This document shows, piece by piece, positions 54,564 to 64,000 of a stretch of DNA of 64,000 nt; position 1 is the first letter of the stretch; each line of letters starts with the position of its first letter. Below the pieces are notes generated by a model. The model was not told the origin of the DNA. It did no database searches and saw only the letters and a list, made by a program, of their open reading frames with translations. The DNA lies in contig CASENC010000007.1 in assembly GCA_949289215.1 (NCBI GenBank), positions 82,225-146,224 on the forward strand, read 5' to 3'. Source of the stretch: an uncultured Bacteroidales bacterium (GTDB lineage: Bacteria; Bacteroidota; Bacteroidia; Bacteroidales; Muribaculaceae). The position numbers and the translations under genes are program-made.

Positions 54564-55358
54564 TCAATCTTCCTTTATATAATACCTCACCCAGTCAACT
54601 TCCATTTCCACCGGCAATGTAGAGGGGTCAACCTCCCCCACCCACTTGCCGCCAAGCTGCATATCTATCAACAAACGGTATGACTTATAAAAAGGGAATT
54701 GTCCCAACGAATCGGGAAGTTCTGGCCGCCTCACATACGCATAATTCCTCACGCCGTTAACATGGAATACAATGCTGTCGCGATAAATGTCGGCACCATA
54801 CACATTGAAATCATCGGGATTTATGGCAATAGTGTCGCTGCTCACAGGGTCTTCGGTCATGCCCAGGTTATGCGTATAATTGGAATGTACCGTCTGATAC
54901 ACATAGCCATCGTAATTCAACCGTTCCATTATATCTATCTCCCCATCGTTCGGCCACTTGTAACTGCCATAGGGCAACAGCCATATGGCAGGCCATGCAC
55001 CGCGAGCCCCCTGCAACTTTGCCCTCACTTCAATCCTGCCCGGGGCAAAAGCCTTCTTCCCCTCGGTGTAAAGTCCGCCACACAAGTAAGCCGAAGTGTC
55101 GGCCTGCAAGTCATCGTTGACAATACCGCGAAGCACCAAATTGCCATTTCTGAAAGCATAGCAACGCTCATCTTCCGATTGTGTCTTGGCCCAGTCGGCA
55201 TGGCCTCGTTTGGTATGGCTCCACACCGTCGTGTCGATAACACCGGCTTCAAAATTCTCTTCCCACACAAGTTTCCACCCGTCGCCACTGCTGTTATCGC
55301 ACGAAATAAAAGCAACAGCAATAATCGCCGACAGCAATACTACGCTTAACCCATTCAT
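54564..55358 (-). CDS. Glycoside hydrolase family 16 lipoprotein
   Basis: This 264-residue lipoprotein (lipobox ISC, Cys20) has the beta-jelly-roll fold of GH16 enzymes, which cleave beta-1,3 or beta-1,4 glucans and galactans. The catalytic motif is E140-I-D142-I-M-E145, giving nucleophile, helper and acid/base. Upstream WPAIWLLP and downstream MQLGGKW support the fold. The substrate cannot be deduced from these residues. It heads a two-gene unit with the sulfatase-maturing enzyme. Confidence 0.92.
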   Translation of the reverse strand: MNGLSVVLLSAIIAVAFISCDNSSGDGWKLVWEENFEAGVIDTTVWSHTKRGHADWAKTQSEDERCYAFRNGNLVLRGIVNDDLQADTSAYLCGGLYTEGKKAFAPGRIEVRAKLQGARGAWPAIWLLPYGSYKWPNDGEIDIMERLNYDGYVYQTVHSNYTHNLGMTEDPVSSDTIAINPDDFNVYGADIYRDSIVFHVNGVRNYAYVRRPELPDSLGQFPFYKSYRLLIDMQLGGKWVGEVDPSTLPVEMEVDWVRYYIKED

Positions 55359-55388
55359 ATCTTCTATTACTTTTGATTAATTTTTCTA

Positions 55389-55396
55389 CAAAGGTA
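55389..55396 (-). promoter_or_regulatory. Predicted -7 element of the GH16-anSME unit
   Basis: TACCTTTG on the minus strand stands 30 bases before the GH16 start codon. Confidence 0.45.
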
Positions 55397-55607
55397 ACTA
55401 AATGGGTTGATTTCTTATCATCGAAATCTCTCCTGATTTTATTCTCAACAAAAAAAGTTTTAGCTTACATCTACATATTCTTATCAACCCGGCAACTACA
55501 TTGTAACCATCCACGCCTTGCTTCCTAACATTGAATAAATCATGGCCGTTGCGTGTGGTTGCTTCATAGCCTTCTTCTGTATTTCCTTATGCCGTTTAAA
55601 TATACTA

Positions 55608-56156
55608 CTACAAATAATAAAAGCTTCCATAGTTGAACACCGCCAGCCGGCTCTTTTCGTCATTCAATATTTCCAACCTGGCTGGAATTTCATGCAGTGG
55701 GATACCGTCATCCAACAGTCGCCGCAACCGTGCAAACAGTATTCTATTCGTTTTGTCCATATCCTCTTTATTCGTGACAATTCCATAGTCCTCAGCCTCG
55801 CTCATTTCCGAGATTATCATGCCGGAGAACAGCCCGTGTACCCCTTCCTCTCGCGCAAAATCCACCGCATGACACCAAATTCCTATAAGGTTACCGCCAT
55901 GCCGCCGCAGGTGGTAGGCTTGCGGATGACCGATGATGATGCGGTCGAATTCTTCCGCCTCTTCATTCGCGCGGAAGTACAGCCCCTTGCACAAACCGTG
56001 CCCCAGCAGCATGATGCGTTCGGCTTTAGGCGTATGATGCAGAATATGGTTCAGCCTGTTGCTCCCGCAATCCTGTGCTATACGGGTGTGTTCCGACCCT
56101 TCATAAAGGACGGTAAGCATATCGGTTGTCTTGTCTTTTGGATGTATGACCAGCAT
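55608..56156 (-). CDS. Unrecognised 182-residue protein with possible His/Cys dyad
   Basis: I do not recognise a named family. No signal peptide or membrane segment is seen. A hydrophobic strand ends in LLGHG (His53-Gly54), a second strand reads IIIGHP, and a third ends in IGIWCHA (Cys95). A His-Gly after one strand and a Cys after a later strand is the layout of clan CD (caspase-like) peptidases. The remaining sequence is helix-rich and ends in FNYGSFYYL. The neighbours are the GH16 unit and an unknown lipoprotein gene; there is no obvious operon. The peptidase idea is only a hypothesis. Confidence 0.65.
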   Translation of the reverse strand: MLVIHPKDKTTDMLTVLYEGSEHTRIAQDCGSNRLNHILHHTPKAERIMLLGHGLCKGLYFRANEEAEEFDRIIIGHPQAYHLRRHGGNLIGIWCHAVDFAREEGVHGLFSGMIISEMSEAEDYGIVTNKEDMDKTNRILFARLRRLLDDGIPLHEIPARLEILNDEKSRLAVFNYGSFYYL

Positions 56157-56258
56157 AAATCAGAATATTAATTTCAAAACACACAACACCTCGGTAAATT
56201 CATATAGAATTGTATATGACTATTCTCTCAGAGACGTTCGTACATATCCCCCCAAAGC

Positions 56259-57329
56259 CTATTGCTCCTCTTTACTTTTCTCTTGCTTCACGACAACATT
56301 CCCATTCTTCTTAACTAAAAGATAATCATGATGCTCCCCATAACCTTCGTTTAAAAACTTTGTCTCACAATAACCGACGATATATTCATAATTTCCGTTT
56401 ACGAAACGATAATCATCACATCGCTTAAATTCATCGGGAGATGCAGTGTGCTCGTGCCTTTGACCGCCAAATAAGACGAGATCGGGCATATCGGCCATTG
56501 TCTTCGATTTCGTCCACGAGGCGTAACGCAGCTCACGACTGTCGAGCGAATCAACACGCACTATATAATCATCTGTTGTAAAATAGCATACCAAACGATT
56601 ATATGCACCAAGACATTCATGCAGATTCTTATGCGGACTTTCACCTAAACAGACAAATCGGGTGCCATTGAATTCCCATACCTGATAACGGTCGAGGATT
56701 ACACGATTTTCAGTTATAGGTACATACAATCTTCTTGACTTCGCATCATATTCAAACAACCAATCATATCCTGCACCGTTGGTCGTGAAATACCAATCAG
56801 GGATGCTATAGTTGACACTAAATCCATCTTCATCAACACATTCACTTCCATCAGCCACATTCACCGCCCTTATCGAATCACCTGCTATTTTATATGCTTC
56901 CAGCCATTCATAACCATCCACACTGCTTGCTTTCCCGAAGCAGTGAACCATATAATAGACAGTTCCGTCTGTTTTCTGTAACGCGTGCACATCACTTACA
57001 AAAGATGTAGGCCCCAATCTCAGCACATGCTTTTCTCCTTTTGTATTGATGACAGTCCATTTCGCCCAATAGTCAGGAGCTGTACCTCCATCCGGATAAA
57101 TGCCCGACTCTATGGTTACACGCCCGTCTTCCGACACACACACTTGTCCTCCCTCAAATATTCCTTCAGCATCATCCCCTGAAAGATTATTTATGTCCAT
57201 GTCTCCGGTAATATTCTGCCCGGCAATAACCTTTGTGTCGGCCGCTTTATTGCCGCAAGCCGCAAAGATTGCCGTTATGCTCAATAAACAAAGCATCTTC
57301 ATCCACTTCTTCATGCCCATTAAATCCAT
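56259..57329 (-). CDS. Uncharacterised lipoprotein
   Basis: This 356-residue protein has a signal peptide with lipobox FAAC (Cys25). The true start may be the third ATG (57314), which gives a shorter and more typical signal. The body is beta-rich with repeated short strands such as KWTVINTKGEKHVLRLG, LEAYKIAG, LYVPITENRVILDRYQVWEFNG and IVRVDSLDSREL. That suggests a propeller- or sandwich-like domain. No catalytic motif or family is recognised. The gene is single, upstream of dnaK's terminator on the same strand. Confidence 0.7.
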   Translation of the reverse strand: MDLMGMKKWMKMLCLLSITAIFAACGNKAADTKVIAGQNITGDMDINNLSGDDAEGIFEGGQVCVSEDGRVTIESGIYPDGGTAPDYWAKWTVINTKGEKHVLRLGPTSFVSDVHALQKTDGTVYYMVHCFGKASSVDGYEWLEAYKIAGDSIRAVNVADGSECVDEDGFSVNYSIPDWYFTTNGAGYDWLFEYDAKSRRLYVPITENRVILDRYQVWEFNGTRFVCLGESPHKNLHECLGAYNRLVCYFTTDDYIVRVDSLDSRELRYASWTKSKTMADMPDLVLFGGQRHEHTASPDEFKRCDDYRFVNGNYEYIVGYCETKFLNEGYGEHHDYLLVKKNGNVVVKQEKSKEEQ

Positions 57330-57636
57330 CTTTCCAACAATTCAGTTTATATTAACTCGACAAATATATTATTTTTCAATGAGACATATATCCATTGCTG
57401 CTACTGATTTAATTTTGATACTCAGTGTTTACCCGGGCACCAATATTTTCAATTAATATTCCCCACCAAACCCATTAATTTGAAGTATTCGTAAATACCG
57501 CCATCCCCCCTGAAAACCAGGCTGCATCTTCCGAGAAACAAGCAAATCCATCGAAAAGCGTTAAAAACAAAATAGGGTGTAACCCTTTGAGCTACACCCT
57601 ACTTTCTTATCGTTGGTTATCGTTGTTTACCGATAC
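57330..57636. other. Intergenic region between the lipoprotein gene and dnaK
   Basis: This 307-base region contains a predicted -7 element for the lipoprotein gene (TATATTTG on the minus strand, 57361-57368) and the dnaK terminator. Nothing else was recognised in the middle part. Confidence 0.5.
57573..57601 (-). terminator. Terminator of dnaK
   Basis: A 9-bp perfect stem (57573-57581 with 57593-57601) and 11-base loop are followed on the minus strand by TTTTGTTTTT. It lies 36 bases after the dnaK stop. Confidence 0.8.
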
Positions 57637-59550
57637 TTATTTCACCTCCTCAAAAGGAACGTCGGTCACATTGTCACCACCCTGGCCACCTTGGTTATTG
57701 CCGGCTTGGCCTGCACCCGGTTGAGGACCTGTTTGCGATGATGCTTGTTGCTGAGCATTGTACATATCTTGCGATGCTGCATGGAACACGGTTTCAAGTT
57801 CCTTCATTGCAACATCGATTGCAGCAACATCTTGACGCTGATGAGCATCTTTAAGTTTTGCAAGCGCAGCCTCGATTTGCGACTTCTTGTCGGCAGGAAG
57901 CTTGTCGCCAAGGTCTTTCAAGCTCTTCTCGGTTTGGAATATCATCGAGTCGGCTTGGTTAATCTTGTCGATACGCTCCTTCTCACGAGCATCGGCAGCA
58001 GCGTTGGCAGCAGCTTCATCCTTCATACGCTTGATTTCTTCTTCGCTTAAGCCGCTTGAAGCCTCGATACGTATGCTTTGTTCCTTGCCAGTTGCTTTAT
58101 CCTTGGCCGACACATTCAAGATACCGTTGGCATCAATCTCGAAAGTAACCTCGATTTGCGGCACACCGCGCGGAGCCGGAGCAATACCATCCAAGTGGAA
58201 CTTACCGAGCGTCTTGTCATCCTTAGCCATCGGGCGTTCGCCTTGCAACACGTGGATTTCAACCGAAGGCTGATTATCGACGGCAGTCGAGAACACTTCA
58301 CTCTTACGCGTCGGGATAGTAGTGTTTGCTTCAATCAACTTGGTCATCACGCCGCCAAGAGTTTCAATACCTACCGACAATGGAACCACGTCAAGCAGCA
58401 ACACGTCCTTAACATCACCGCTAAGCACACCGCCTTGGATTGCAGCACCGACGGCAACCACCTCATCGGGGTTTACGCCCTTCGACGGAGCCTTGCCGAA
58501 GAATTTTTCAACAATCTGTTGAACTGCCGGGATACGGGTAGAACCACCCACAAGTATCACTTCGTCGATTTGCGAAGCCGTAAGGCCGGCATCTTTCAAT
58601 GCTTGTTCGCAAGGTTTAATGGTAGCTTGTATCAAACTGTCGCACAATTGCTCAAATTTCGCACGGGTCAAAGTCTTTACAAGGTGCTTTGGAATACCGT
58701 TTACAGGCATGATGTAAGGCAAGTTGATTTCGGTCGAAGTAGAACTTGACAATTCAATCTTGGCCTTTTCGGCAGCTTCTTTCAAGCGTTGCAACGCCAT
58801 TGCATCCTTACGCAAGTCAACGCCTTCTTCACTTTGGAATTCGTCGGCAAGCCAGTCGATAATACGGTGGTCAAAGTCATCACCGCCAAGGTGGGTATCA
58901 CCATTGGTTGATTTTACCTCAAATACACCGTCACCTAATTCAAGTATAGATATATCGAATGTACCACCGCCAAGGTCGAATACAGCAATGCGCTTATCGC
59001 TCGTGGACTTATCAAGGCCGTAAGCAAGAGCTGCGGCAGTAGGCTCGTTCACAATACGCATAACCTTCAAGCCTGCAATCTCACCGGCTTCCTTGGTTGC
59101 CTGACGCTGCGAGTCGTTAAAGTAAGCAGGAACCGTAATAACGGCTTCACTCACCGTCTGTCCAAGATAATCTTCGGCAGTTTTCTTCATCTTTTGAAGA
59201 ATCATTGCCGAAATCTCTTGCGGAGTATAGTCACGTCCGTCAATCCTCACCTTCGGCATTCCGTTGTCGGAACGTACCACTTGATATGGCACACGTGAGA
59301 TTTCGTTCTGCACATTGTCGTAGCTTTCACCCATGAAACGCTTAATCGAGAACACCGTCCTCGTCGGGTTGGTGATAGCCTGGCGCTTTGCCGGTTCACC
59401 CACCTTACGCTCGCCTCCATCGACGAATGCTACAATTGAAGGGGTAGTATTACGACCTTCGCTGTTAGGAATAACAACCGGGTCCTTACCCTCAAGCACC
59501 GCAACACATGAGTTGGTGGTACCTAAATCTATTCCAATAATCTTTCCCAT
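57637..59550 (-). CDS. dnaK: Molecular chaperone DnaK (Hsp70)
   Basis: This 637-residue chaperone binds and releases unfolded peptides with ATP hydrolysis. The N-terminal [11 protein letters not shown], the [13 protein letters not shown] segment, the phosphate-2 loop [11 protein letters not shown] and the substrate-binding domain with [13 protein letters not shown] are all intact. The C-terminus ends in [10 protein letters not shown] after a Gly/Gln-rich linker, as in other Bacteroidetes. No grpE or dnaJ gene is adjacent. Confidence 0.98.
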   Translation of the reverse strand: MGKIIGIDLGTTNSCVAVLEGKDPVVIPNSEGRNTTPSIVAFVDGGERKVGEPAKRQAITNPTRTVFSIKRFMGESYDNVQNEISRVPYQVVRSDNGMPKVRIDGRDYTPQEISAMILQKMKKTAEDYLGQTVSEAVITVPAYFNDSQRQATKEAGEIAGLKVMRIVNEPTAAALAYGLDKSTSDKRIAVFDLGGGTFDISILELGDGVFEVKSTNGDTHLGGDDFDHRIIDWLADEFQSEEGVDLRKDAMALQRLKEAAEKAKIELSSSTSTEINLPYIMPVNGIPKHLVKTLTRAKFEQLCDSLIQATIKPCEQALKDAGLTASQIDEVILVGGSTRIPAVQQIVEKFFGKAPSKGVNPDEVVAVGAAIQGGVLSGDVKDVLLLDVVPLSVGIETLGGVMTKLIEANTTIPTRKSEVFSTAVDNQPSVEIHVLQGERPMAKDDKTLGKFHLDGIAPAPRGVPQIEVTFEIDANGILNVSAKDKATGKEQSIRIEASSGLSEEEIKRMKDEAAANAAADAREKERIDKINQADSMIFQTEKSLKDLGDKLPADKKSQIEAALAKLKDAHQRQDVAAIDVAMKELETVFHAASQDMYNAQQQASSQTGPQPGAGQAGNNQGGQGGDNVTDVPFEEVK

Positions 59551-59910
59551 AGTTTCTATATTTTTATTTTGTTATTAATCTTGTTAATTACCGGCCGCTT
59601 CGAGCTTCTGCCGCAAGCAGCCGCTTATAACAGTGCAAATGTTATGCCAAAAACGCAAAACCTCGGCAAAAACGGGTTGCCGACACACTGTGCAACATGG
59701 CAAACACTGACATAACGGCAGATTTTTCATTCTTCGTCCACATAATTTCACTGCGCTCCCAAAGGCAGTTTTTTCGTATAAATTGATTACATTAGTGGTT
59801 CATTCCACCACACCATCCCCATTTTTTCTAAATAAATATTGTACATTAAATATAAATGCTATAATTTTGTATGCTGAATAGCATAGTTTTTTAGCACTGC
59901 CATATAACGT
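59551..59910. other. Divergent intergenic region between dnaK and the Crp-family gene
   Basis: This 360-base region should carry the dnaK promoter; no CIRCE-type inverted repeat (TTAGCACTC with its complement) was seen. The right part is A/T-rich and carries the -7 element of the regulator gene. Confidence 0.5.
59872..59879 (+). promoter_or_regulatory. Predicted -7 element of the Crp-family regulator gene
   Basis: TAATTTTG lies 31 bases before the ATG at 59911. No -33 element at standard spacing was found. Confidence 0.45.
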
Positions 59911-60612
59911 ATGATAAAGAAGAGTACTCTGGAAAAAATCATAAAAGAAGACCTTGCCGAAATATGGTCGATCTTGACAATCGAAGAAAAGCATCTTGTG
60001 GCTGACAATTTTGTCATTCACAATTTCAAGAAGAACCAAATCATATACGCCGAAAACGACGAGCCTGAATACTTATGGTGCCTGCTTAAGGGCAAAGTAA
60101 AGATGTTCAAAGACGGCATCGGCGGCAGGCAACAGATACTGCGTCTTTATCGTCCGATACAATATTTCGGTTACCGGGCCTACTTCGCCAACGAACCTTA
60201 TGTGTCGAGCACTTCGGCTTTCGAGCCTTCGCAATTGGGCGCAATAAGCATGAAAATAGTGACGCGCATCATCGACCAAAACCGAAAACTCGCCTGGTTT
60301 TTCATTCACGAGCTATCAAAGCACCTTGGCGGCTCTGACACCAAGATGGTGAACCTCACTCAAAAGCACATTCGCGGACGACTTGCCGAAGCATTGACGA
60401 TATTAATCGACAATTACGGCTTTGAAGACGATGGAGAAACCCTGAAAATATATATGGCACGTGAAGACCTTGCAAACCTGTCGAACATGACAACTTCAAA
60501 TGCTATTCGCACACTCTCTACTTTCGTAAGCGAAAAAATCATAACCGTTGATGGCCGGCGAATAAAAATTGTCAACGAACCGGCCCTGCGCAAAATCAGC
60601 AAATTCGGTTAA
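59911..60612 (+). CDS. Crp/Fnr-family transcriptional regulator
   Basis: This 233-residue regulator has an N-terminal cyclic-nucleotide-binding-like domain (about 25-130) with the strand pattern KNQIIYAENDEPEYLWCLLKGKVKMF. The C-terminal winged helix (about 150-225) has recognition-helix region LANLSNMTTSNAIRTLSTF. No Fnr-type N-terminal cysteine cluster is present, so it is not an obvious oxygen sensor. The ligand is unknown. It precedes DUF4924, rfbD and prfC on the same strand with short gaps, so it may be the first gene of that transcript. Confidence 0.9.
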   Translation: MIKKSTLEKIIKEDLAEIWSILTIEEKHLVADNFVIHNFKKNQIIYAENDEPEYLWCLLKGKVKMFKDGIGGRQQILRLYRPIQYFGYRAYFANEPYVSSTSAFEPSQLGAISMKIVTRIIDQNRKLAWFFIHELSKHLGGSDTKMVNLTQKHIRGRLAEALTILIDNYGFEDDGETLKIYMAREDLANLSNMTTSNAIRTLSTFVSEKIITVDGRRIKIVNEPALRKISKFG

Positions 60613-60625
60613 CAATTCCACTACC

Positions 60626-61186
60626 ATGCTCATAGCAAACAAAAAACGCAAGGGAAATATTGCCGAATACCTGCTATACATGTGGCAGGTGGAAGACTTG
60701 ATACGCGCCAACGGCTGCGACATCGACTGCGTGGAGCGTAACATAATCGACCGTTTCGAGGTCGATGCCGACACTCATGCCCAAATCAAAGACTGGTATG
60801 AGAGCCTTATAAAAATGATGGAAATGGAAGGCAAAAAGCAACAAGGGCACTTGCAAATCAACAAAAACGTAATCATTCGACTCAACGATTTGCACAATGC
60901 CCTGCTCGACTCGCCCAAGTTCCCGGAATACCGCGCCGAGTATTACAAAACTTTGCCATTCATTGTTGAATTGCGGGCAAAGTCGGGCGATGCACCGGCC
61001 GATGAAATCGAAACCTGCTTCAACGCGCTGTATGGCACACTCATGCTGCGACTGCAACACCGTGAATTAAGCAAAGGCACATTGGAAGCAGTCAACCAAA
61101 TTTCGCATTTCATCGCAAAACTGTCGGCACTGTTTATGCAAGACGAGCAGAAACCGCTTTTCGGCAACGACGAGGAAATTGTGTGA
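60626..61186 (+). CDS. DUF4924 family protein
   Basis: This 186-residue soluble, helical, charged protein matches the Bacteroidetes-specific DUF4924 family by its opening (KKRKGNIAEYLLYMWQVEDLIRA) and the CFNALYGTLMLRLQHRELS segment. Function is unknown. The ATG at 60626 is preferred; earlier in-frame codons lie within the regulator gene. It starts 13 bases after the Crp-family gene. Confidence 0.85.
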   Translation: MLIANKKRKGNIAEYLLYMWQVEDLIRANGCDIDCVERNIIDRFEVDADTHAQIKDWYESLIKMMEMEGKKQQGHLQINKNVIIRLNDLHNALLDSPKFPEYRAEYYKTLPFIVELRAKSGDAPADEIETCFNALYGTLMLRLQHRELSKGTLEAVNQISHFIAKLSALFMQDEQKPLFGNDEEIV

Positions 61187-61256
61187 CCGCAAGAAACCCT
61201 CAGCCTCGGCCGCACCAAATTTATTTTGAGAACATAAAACACAGGATACACGCAAA

Positions 61257-62123
61257 ATGCCAAAGAATTTATTAATCACCGGAGCCAACGGACAACTCGG
61301 TAACGAGATGCGCAACCTGCTTGCCGGCAGCAAATTTTTTAATTCGTTTTTTGCCGACATCGACACACTCGACATCACCGATGCCCGCGCTGTGTACCAT
61401 TTCATCGAAAGCAACAAAATCGACATTATCGTGAACTGCGCAGCCTACACAGCTGTTGACCGTGCCGAAGACGACATGGTGGCGTGCGCAAAGCTCAATG
61501 TTGAAGCCGTGGGCAATATAGCCGGTGCCGCACGCAACTATGGCTCGCGAGTGTTGCACATTTCCACCGACTATGTGTTTGACGGATACAACTATCAACC
61601 ATATACCGAGGAGGACGACACCAATCCCAAGACTGCTTATGGAACCACCAAACGCGACGGGGAAAGGCTACTGGTGAAAATTGCTCCTGACAGCATTATA
61701 ATTCGCACCGCGTGGCTGTACTCGCCATACGGCAGGAACTTTGTCAAGACAATGATCTCGCTGGGCCGTGAAAAGGATGCGCTAAATGTGGTATGCGACC
61801 AAATAGGCACACCAACCTATGCTGCCGACCTTGCCTCTGCCATTTTTACAGTCGTTTCGGCCGACGAATGGAAACCGGGCATTTACCATTTCTCGGACGA
61901 AGGTGCCTGCTCGTGGTATGATTTTGCCAAGGCCATACACCGCCTTGCCGGCATCGACACGTGCAAGGTTACACCGGTGAAGTCGAAGGACTACCCTACC
62001 CGCGCCATCCGCCCGTTTTACAGTGTACTCGACAAAAGTAAAATCAAACATACCTTCGGCATTGAAATCCCTCATTGGGAAGAAAGCCTTGAAAAATGTA
62101 TAACCGCTATTAAAAACGCATAA
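61257..62123 (+). CDS. rfbD: dTDP-4-dehydrorhamnose reductase
   Basis: This 288-residue extended SDR enzyme performs the last step of dTDP-L-rhamnose synthesis. The nucleotide motif GANGQLG (9-15), the [14 protein letters not shown] segment, the catalytic Tyr-Lys pair in YGTTKRDGE, and [17 protein letters not shown] identify it. The other rml genes are not in the window. prfC starts two bases after its stop codon. Confidence 0.94.
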   Translation: MPKNLLITGANGQLGNEMRNLLAGSKFFNSFFADIDTLDITDARAVYHFIESNKIDIIVNCAAYTAVDRAEDDMVACAKLNVEAVGNIAGAARNYGSRVLHISTDYVFDGYNYQPYTEEDDTNPKTAYGTTKRDGERLLVKIAPDSIIIRTAWLYSPYGRNFVKTMISLGREKDALNVVCDQIGTPTYAADLASAIFTVVSADEWKPGIYHFSDEGACSWYDFAKAIHRLAGIDTCKVTPVKSKDYPTRAIRPFYSVLDKSKIKHTFGIEIPHWEESLEKCITAIKNA

Positions 62124-62125
62124 TT

Positions 62126-63709
62126 GTGGCAAGCTTAACTACCGAAATCAACCGCCGGCGCACTTTTGCCATCATCTCGCACCCCGATGCCGGTAAGACC
62201 ACGCTCACCGAGAAGCTGTTGCTCTTCGGCGGCGCAATACACGTGGCCGGTGCAGTGAAATCCAATAAAATAAAGAAAACAGCCACTTCCGACTGGATGG
62301 AAATCGAGAAACAACGCGGCATCTCGGTGGCTACGTCTGTAATGGGATTCAACTATGGCGATTATAAAATCAATATCCTCGACACCCCCGGCCACCAAGA
62401 TTTCGCCGAAGACACCTACCGCACTCTCACTGCGGTCGATAGCGTAATCATTGTGGTAGATGTGGCAAAAGGCGTGGAACAACAGACGCGCAAGCTCATG
62501 GAAGTGTGCCGTATGCGCAACACACCGGTGATTATATTCGTCAATAAGCTCGACCGTGAAGGCAAAGACCCGTTTGACATTCTCGACGAACTTGAATCGG
62601 AACTGAAAATCAAGGTGCGACCGCTTTCATGGCCCATCAATATAGGTGCTCGCTTCAAGGGCGTATATAATATCTATGAACACGGGCTTGACTTGTTCAC
62701 TCCCGACAAGCAAAAGGTGACCGAACGTGTGGAAATCAAGGACGTGAACGACCCGGCAATAGATGCTGCCGTGGGAAATGCCGATGCTGCCAAATTGCGT
62801 GAAGACCTTGAACTAATCGAAGGCGTATATCCCGAGTTTAACGAACTCGACTACCTTGACGCCAAAGTGGCCCCCGTATTTTTTGGTTCGGCTCTCAACA
62901 CCTTCGGTGTAAAAGAATTGCTCGACTGCTTCGTGCGCATAGCGCCTTGTCCGCGCCCCACCGTGGCCGAAGAGCGCACAGTGGAACCGGGCGAAAACGG
63001 TTTCAGTGGATTTGTATTTAAAATCCATGCCAATATGGACCCAAACCACCGCAGCTGCATCGCATTCGTAAAGGTTTGTTCAGGAGTGTTCCGCCGCAAT
63101 GCCAACTACAAGCACATACGCCTCGGCAAGCTGATGAAGTTCTCGGCTCCAACGGCTTTCATGGCTCAAAGGAAAGACGTGGTTGACGAGGCTTATCCCG
63201 GTGACATTGTGGGCCTGCCCGACAATGGCGGCACTTTCAAAATCGGCGACACGCTCACCGAGGGGGAAGAATTGCATTTCAAGGGGTTGCCGAGTTTCTC
63301 GCCCGAAATGTTCAAATATATCGAAAACACCGACCCCATGAAGACCAAGCAGCTAAACAAAGGTATCGAGCAACTTATGGACGAAGGTGTGGCACAATTG
63401 TTTATAAACCAATTCAACGGGCGCAAAATCATAGGCACCGTCGGACAACTGCAATTCGAGGTTATACAATACCGCCTGCTGCATGAATATGGAGCGCAAT
63501 GCCGTTGGGAACCCATACACCTGTACAAGGCTTGCTGGATAGAAAGTGATGACGAGGCTGCACTTGAAGCATTCAAGAAACGCAAGCACCAGTTCATGGC
63601 CATCGACAAGGAAGGCCGCGACGTGTTTCTTGCCGACTCGGGCTACGTGCTGCAAATGGCCCAGTCCGATTTTCCAAAAATCCGCTTCCACTTCACTTCG
63701 GAATTCTAA
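62126..63709 (+). CDS. prfC: Peptide chain release factor 3
   Basis: This 527-residue GTPase recycles release factors 1 and 2 from the ribosome. Motifs are canonical: P-loop [10 protein letters not shown], switch [15 protein letters not shown] with the catalytic His, and NKLDRE. The C-terminal part includes [12 protein letters not shown]. The start is GTG at 62126, two bases after the rfbD stop; no ATG lies near the family N-terminus. In contrast to the EF-G paralogue at 42310, its GTPase motifs are intact. Confidence 0.95.
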   Translation: MASLTTEINRRRTFAIISHPDAGKTTLTEKLLLFGGAIHVAGAVKSNKIKKTATSDWMEIEKQRGISVATSVMGFNYGDYKINILDTPGHQDFAEDTYRTLTAVDSVIIVVDVAKGVEQQTRKLMEVCRMRNTPVIIFVNKLDREGKDPFDILDELESELKIKVRPLSWPINIGARFKGVYNIYEHGLDLFTPDKQKVTERVEIKDVNDPAIDAAVGNADAAKLREDLELIEGVYPEFNELDYLDAKVAPVFFGSALNTFGVKELLDCFVRIAPCPRPTVAEERTVEPGENGFSGFVFKIHANMDPNHRSCIAFVKVCSGVFRRNANYKHIRLGKLMKFSAPTAFMAQRKDVVDEAYPGDIVGLPDNGGTFKIGDTLTEGEELHFKGLPSFSPEMFKYIENTDPMKTKQLNKGIEQLMDEGVAQLFINQFNGRKIIGTVGQLQFEVIQYRLLHEYGAQCRWEPIHLYKACWIESDDEAALEAFKKRKHQFMAIDKEGRDVFLADSGYVLQMAQSDFPKIRFHFTSEF

Positions 63710-63769
63710 ATTCCATATAACCGGGAGCCGGATACTTTCAGCAAAGCCCCCGATATAAAAAATTGCAAG

Positions 63770-64000
63770 AGGGTGTGTCAAAATGTAAATTAAAGGAGTG
63801 GGGGCGGCAAAGCCGTCCAATCTGCGGCAACCGGCGGCGCAGTGACCGCCGAGTGGCGAGTCGCAAGCCGTCGGCAAGACTATACATCAACAAACTCGGC
63901 CTCAAAGAGGTCGAACATAGTGAGTTGTGATACATTCGACCTCTTTGAGGCCGTTCCAAATATGAAGGTTTCTTGCTCCGACGGTTCGGCTTCGCCTCAC
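63770..64000. repeat. GC-rich, repeat-like segment with long inverted repeat (right edge)
   Basis: After prfC the sequence becomes a GC-rich non-coding segment full of short self-complementary pieces (for example CGGCAAAGCCG). It holds a perfect 18-bp inverted repeat at 63898-63915 and 63935-63952 with a 19-base loop. It looks like an interspersed repeat or the end of a small mobile element rather than a gene. The identity is inference, and the segment may continue beyond the window. Confidence 0.45.

Noticed and set aside
59551-59910. CIRCE/HrcA operator upstream of dnaK
   Set aside because: No TTAGCACTC with a matching inverted copy was found; a single TTAGCACTG near 59891 lacks a partner.

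Overview
The window is a gene-dense stretch of a chromosome that looks like a member of the order Bacteroidales, possibly Muribaculaceae; the family-level call is inference. The evidence is gene content typical of the phylum (Porin_10-type outer-membrane protein, DUF4924 protein, MlaD beside a SPOR-domain amidase, a second EF-G of the Bacteroides type, GltB/GltD, B12-dependent ribonucleotide reductase, S-type sulfatase with an anaerobic sulfatase-maturing enzyme). In addition, many upstream regions carry the Bacteroidetes -7 promoter element TAnnTTTG. No tRNA, rRNA, CRISPR array, transposase or prophage was recognised.

Left part (1-11.8 kb): the tail of an unknown gene, an exported sulfatase, lactaldehyde reductase (fucO), then two divergent accessory genes: an AAA/PD-(D/E)XK protein, and a 1625-residue protein that joins an exonuclease-like domain, a RecQ-type helicase and a UvrD-type helicase. 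These two sit between fucO and a FucP-like sugar symporter. The symporter overlaps rlmH.

Centre-left (11.8-31 kb): housekeeping and envelope genes: hemW, dnaA, mlaD plus amidase, aroE-comEC, mlaF-mlaE, an M16 lipoprotein peptidase, a putative porin with a solute-binding-like membrane protein, and a cls / endonuclease I / lipoprotein operon.

Centre (31-42 kb): nrdJ, a small Big2-like lipoprotein, a LysE exporter with a CBM9-like protein, a tandem intergenic repeat, cdsA, purM, mltF, a glycerophosphodiesterase, and a beta-helix DUF3737 protein overlapping a PatB-type C-S lyase.

Right part (42-64 kb): an EF-G paralogue lacking the catalytic histidine, dapF, gltB-gltD, a tandem ABC ATPase, the sulfatase-maturing radical SAM enzyme with a GH16 lipoprotein, two unrecognised genes, dnaK, and a Crp-family regulator followed by DUF4924, rfbD and prfC. 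The window ends in a GC-rich, repeat-like segment with an 18-bp perfect inverted repeat.

Functionally the window mixes core metabolism with glycan foraging (sulfatase, anSME, fucose genes, GH16) and envelope maintenance. The items most worth following up are the exonuclease-RecQ-UvrD fusion with its divergent nuclease-like partner, the GTPase-impaired EF-G, and a small protein with a possible His/Cys peptidase dyad. I found nothing I could confidently call a wholly undescribed multi-gene system.
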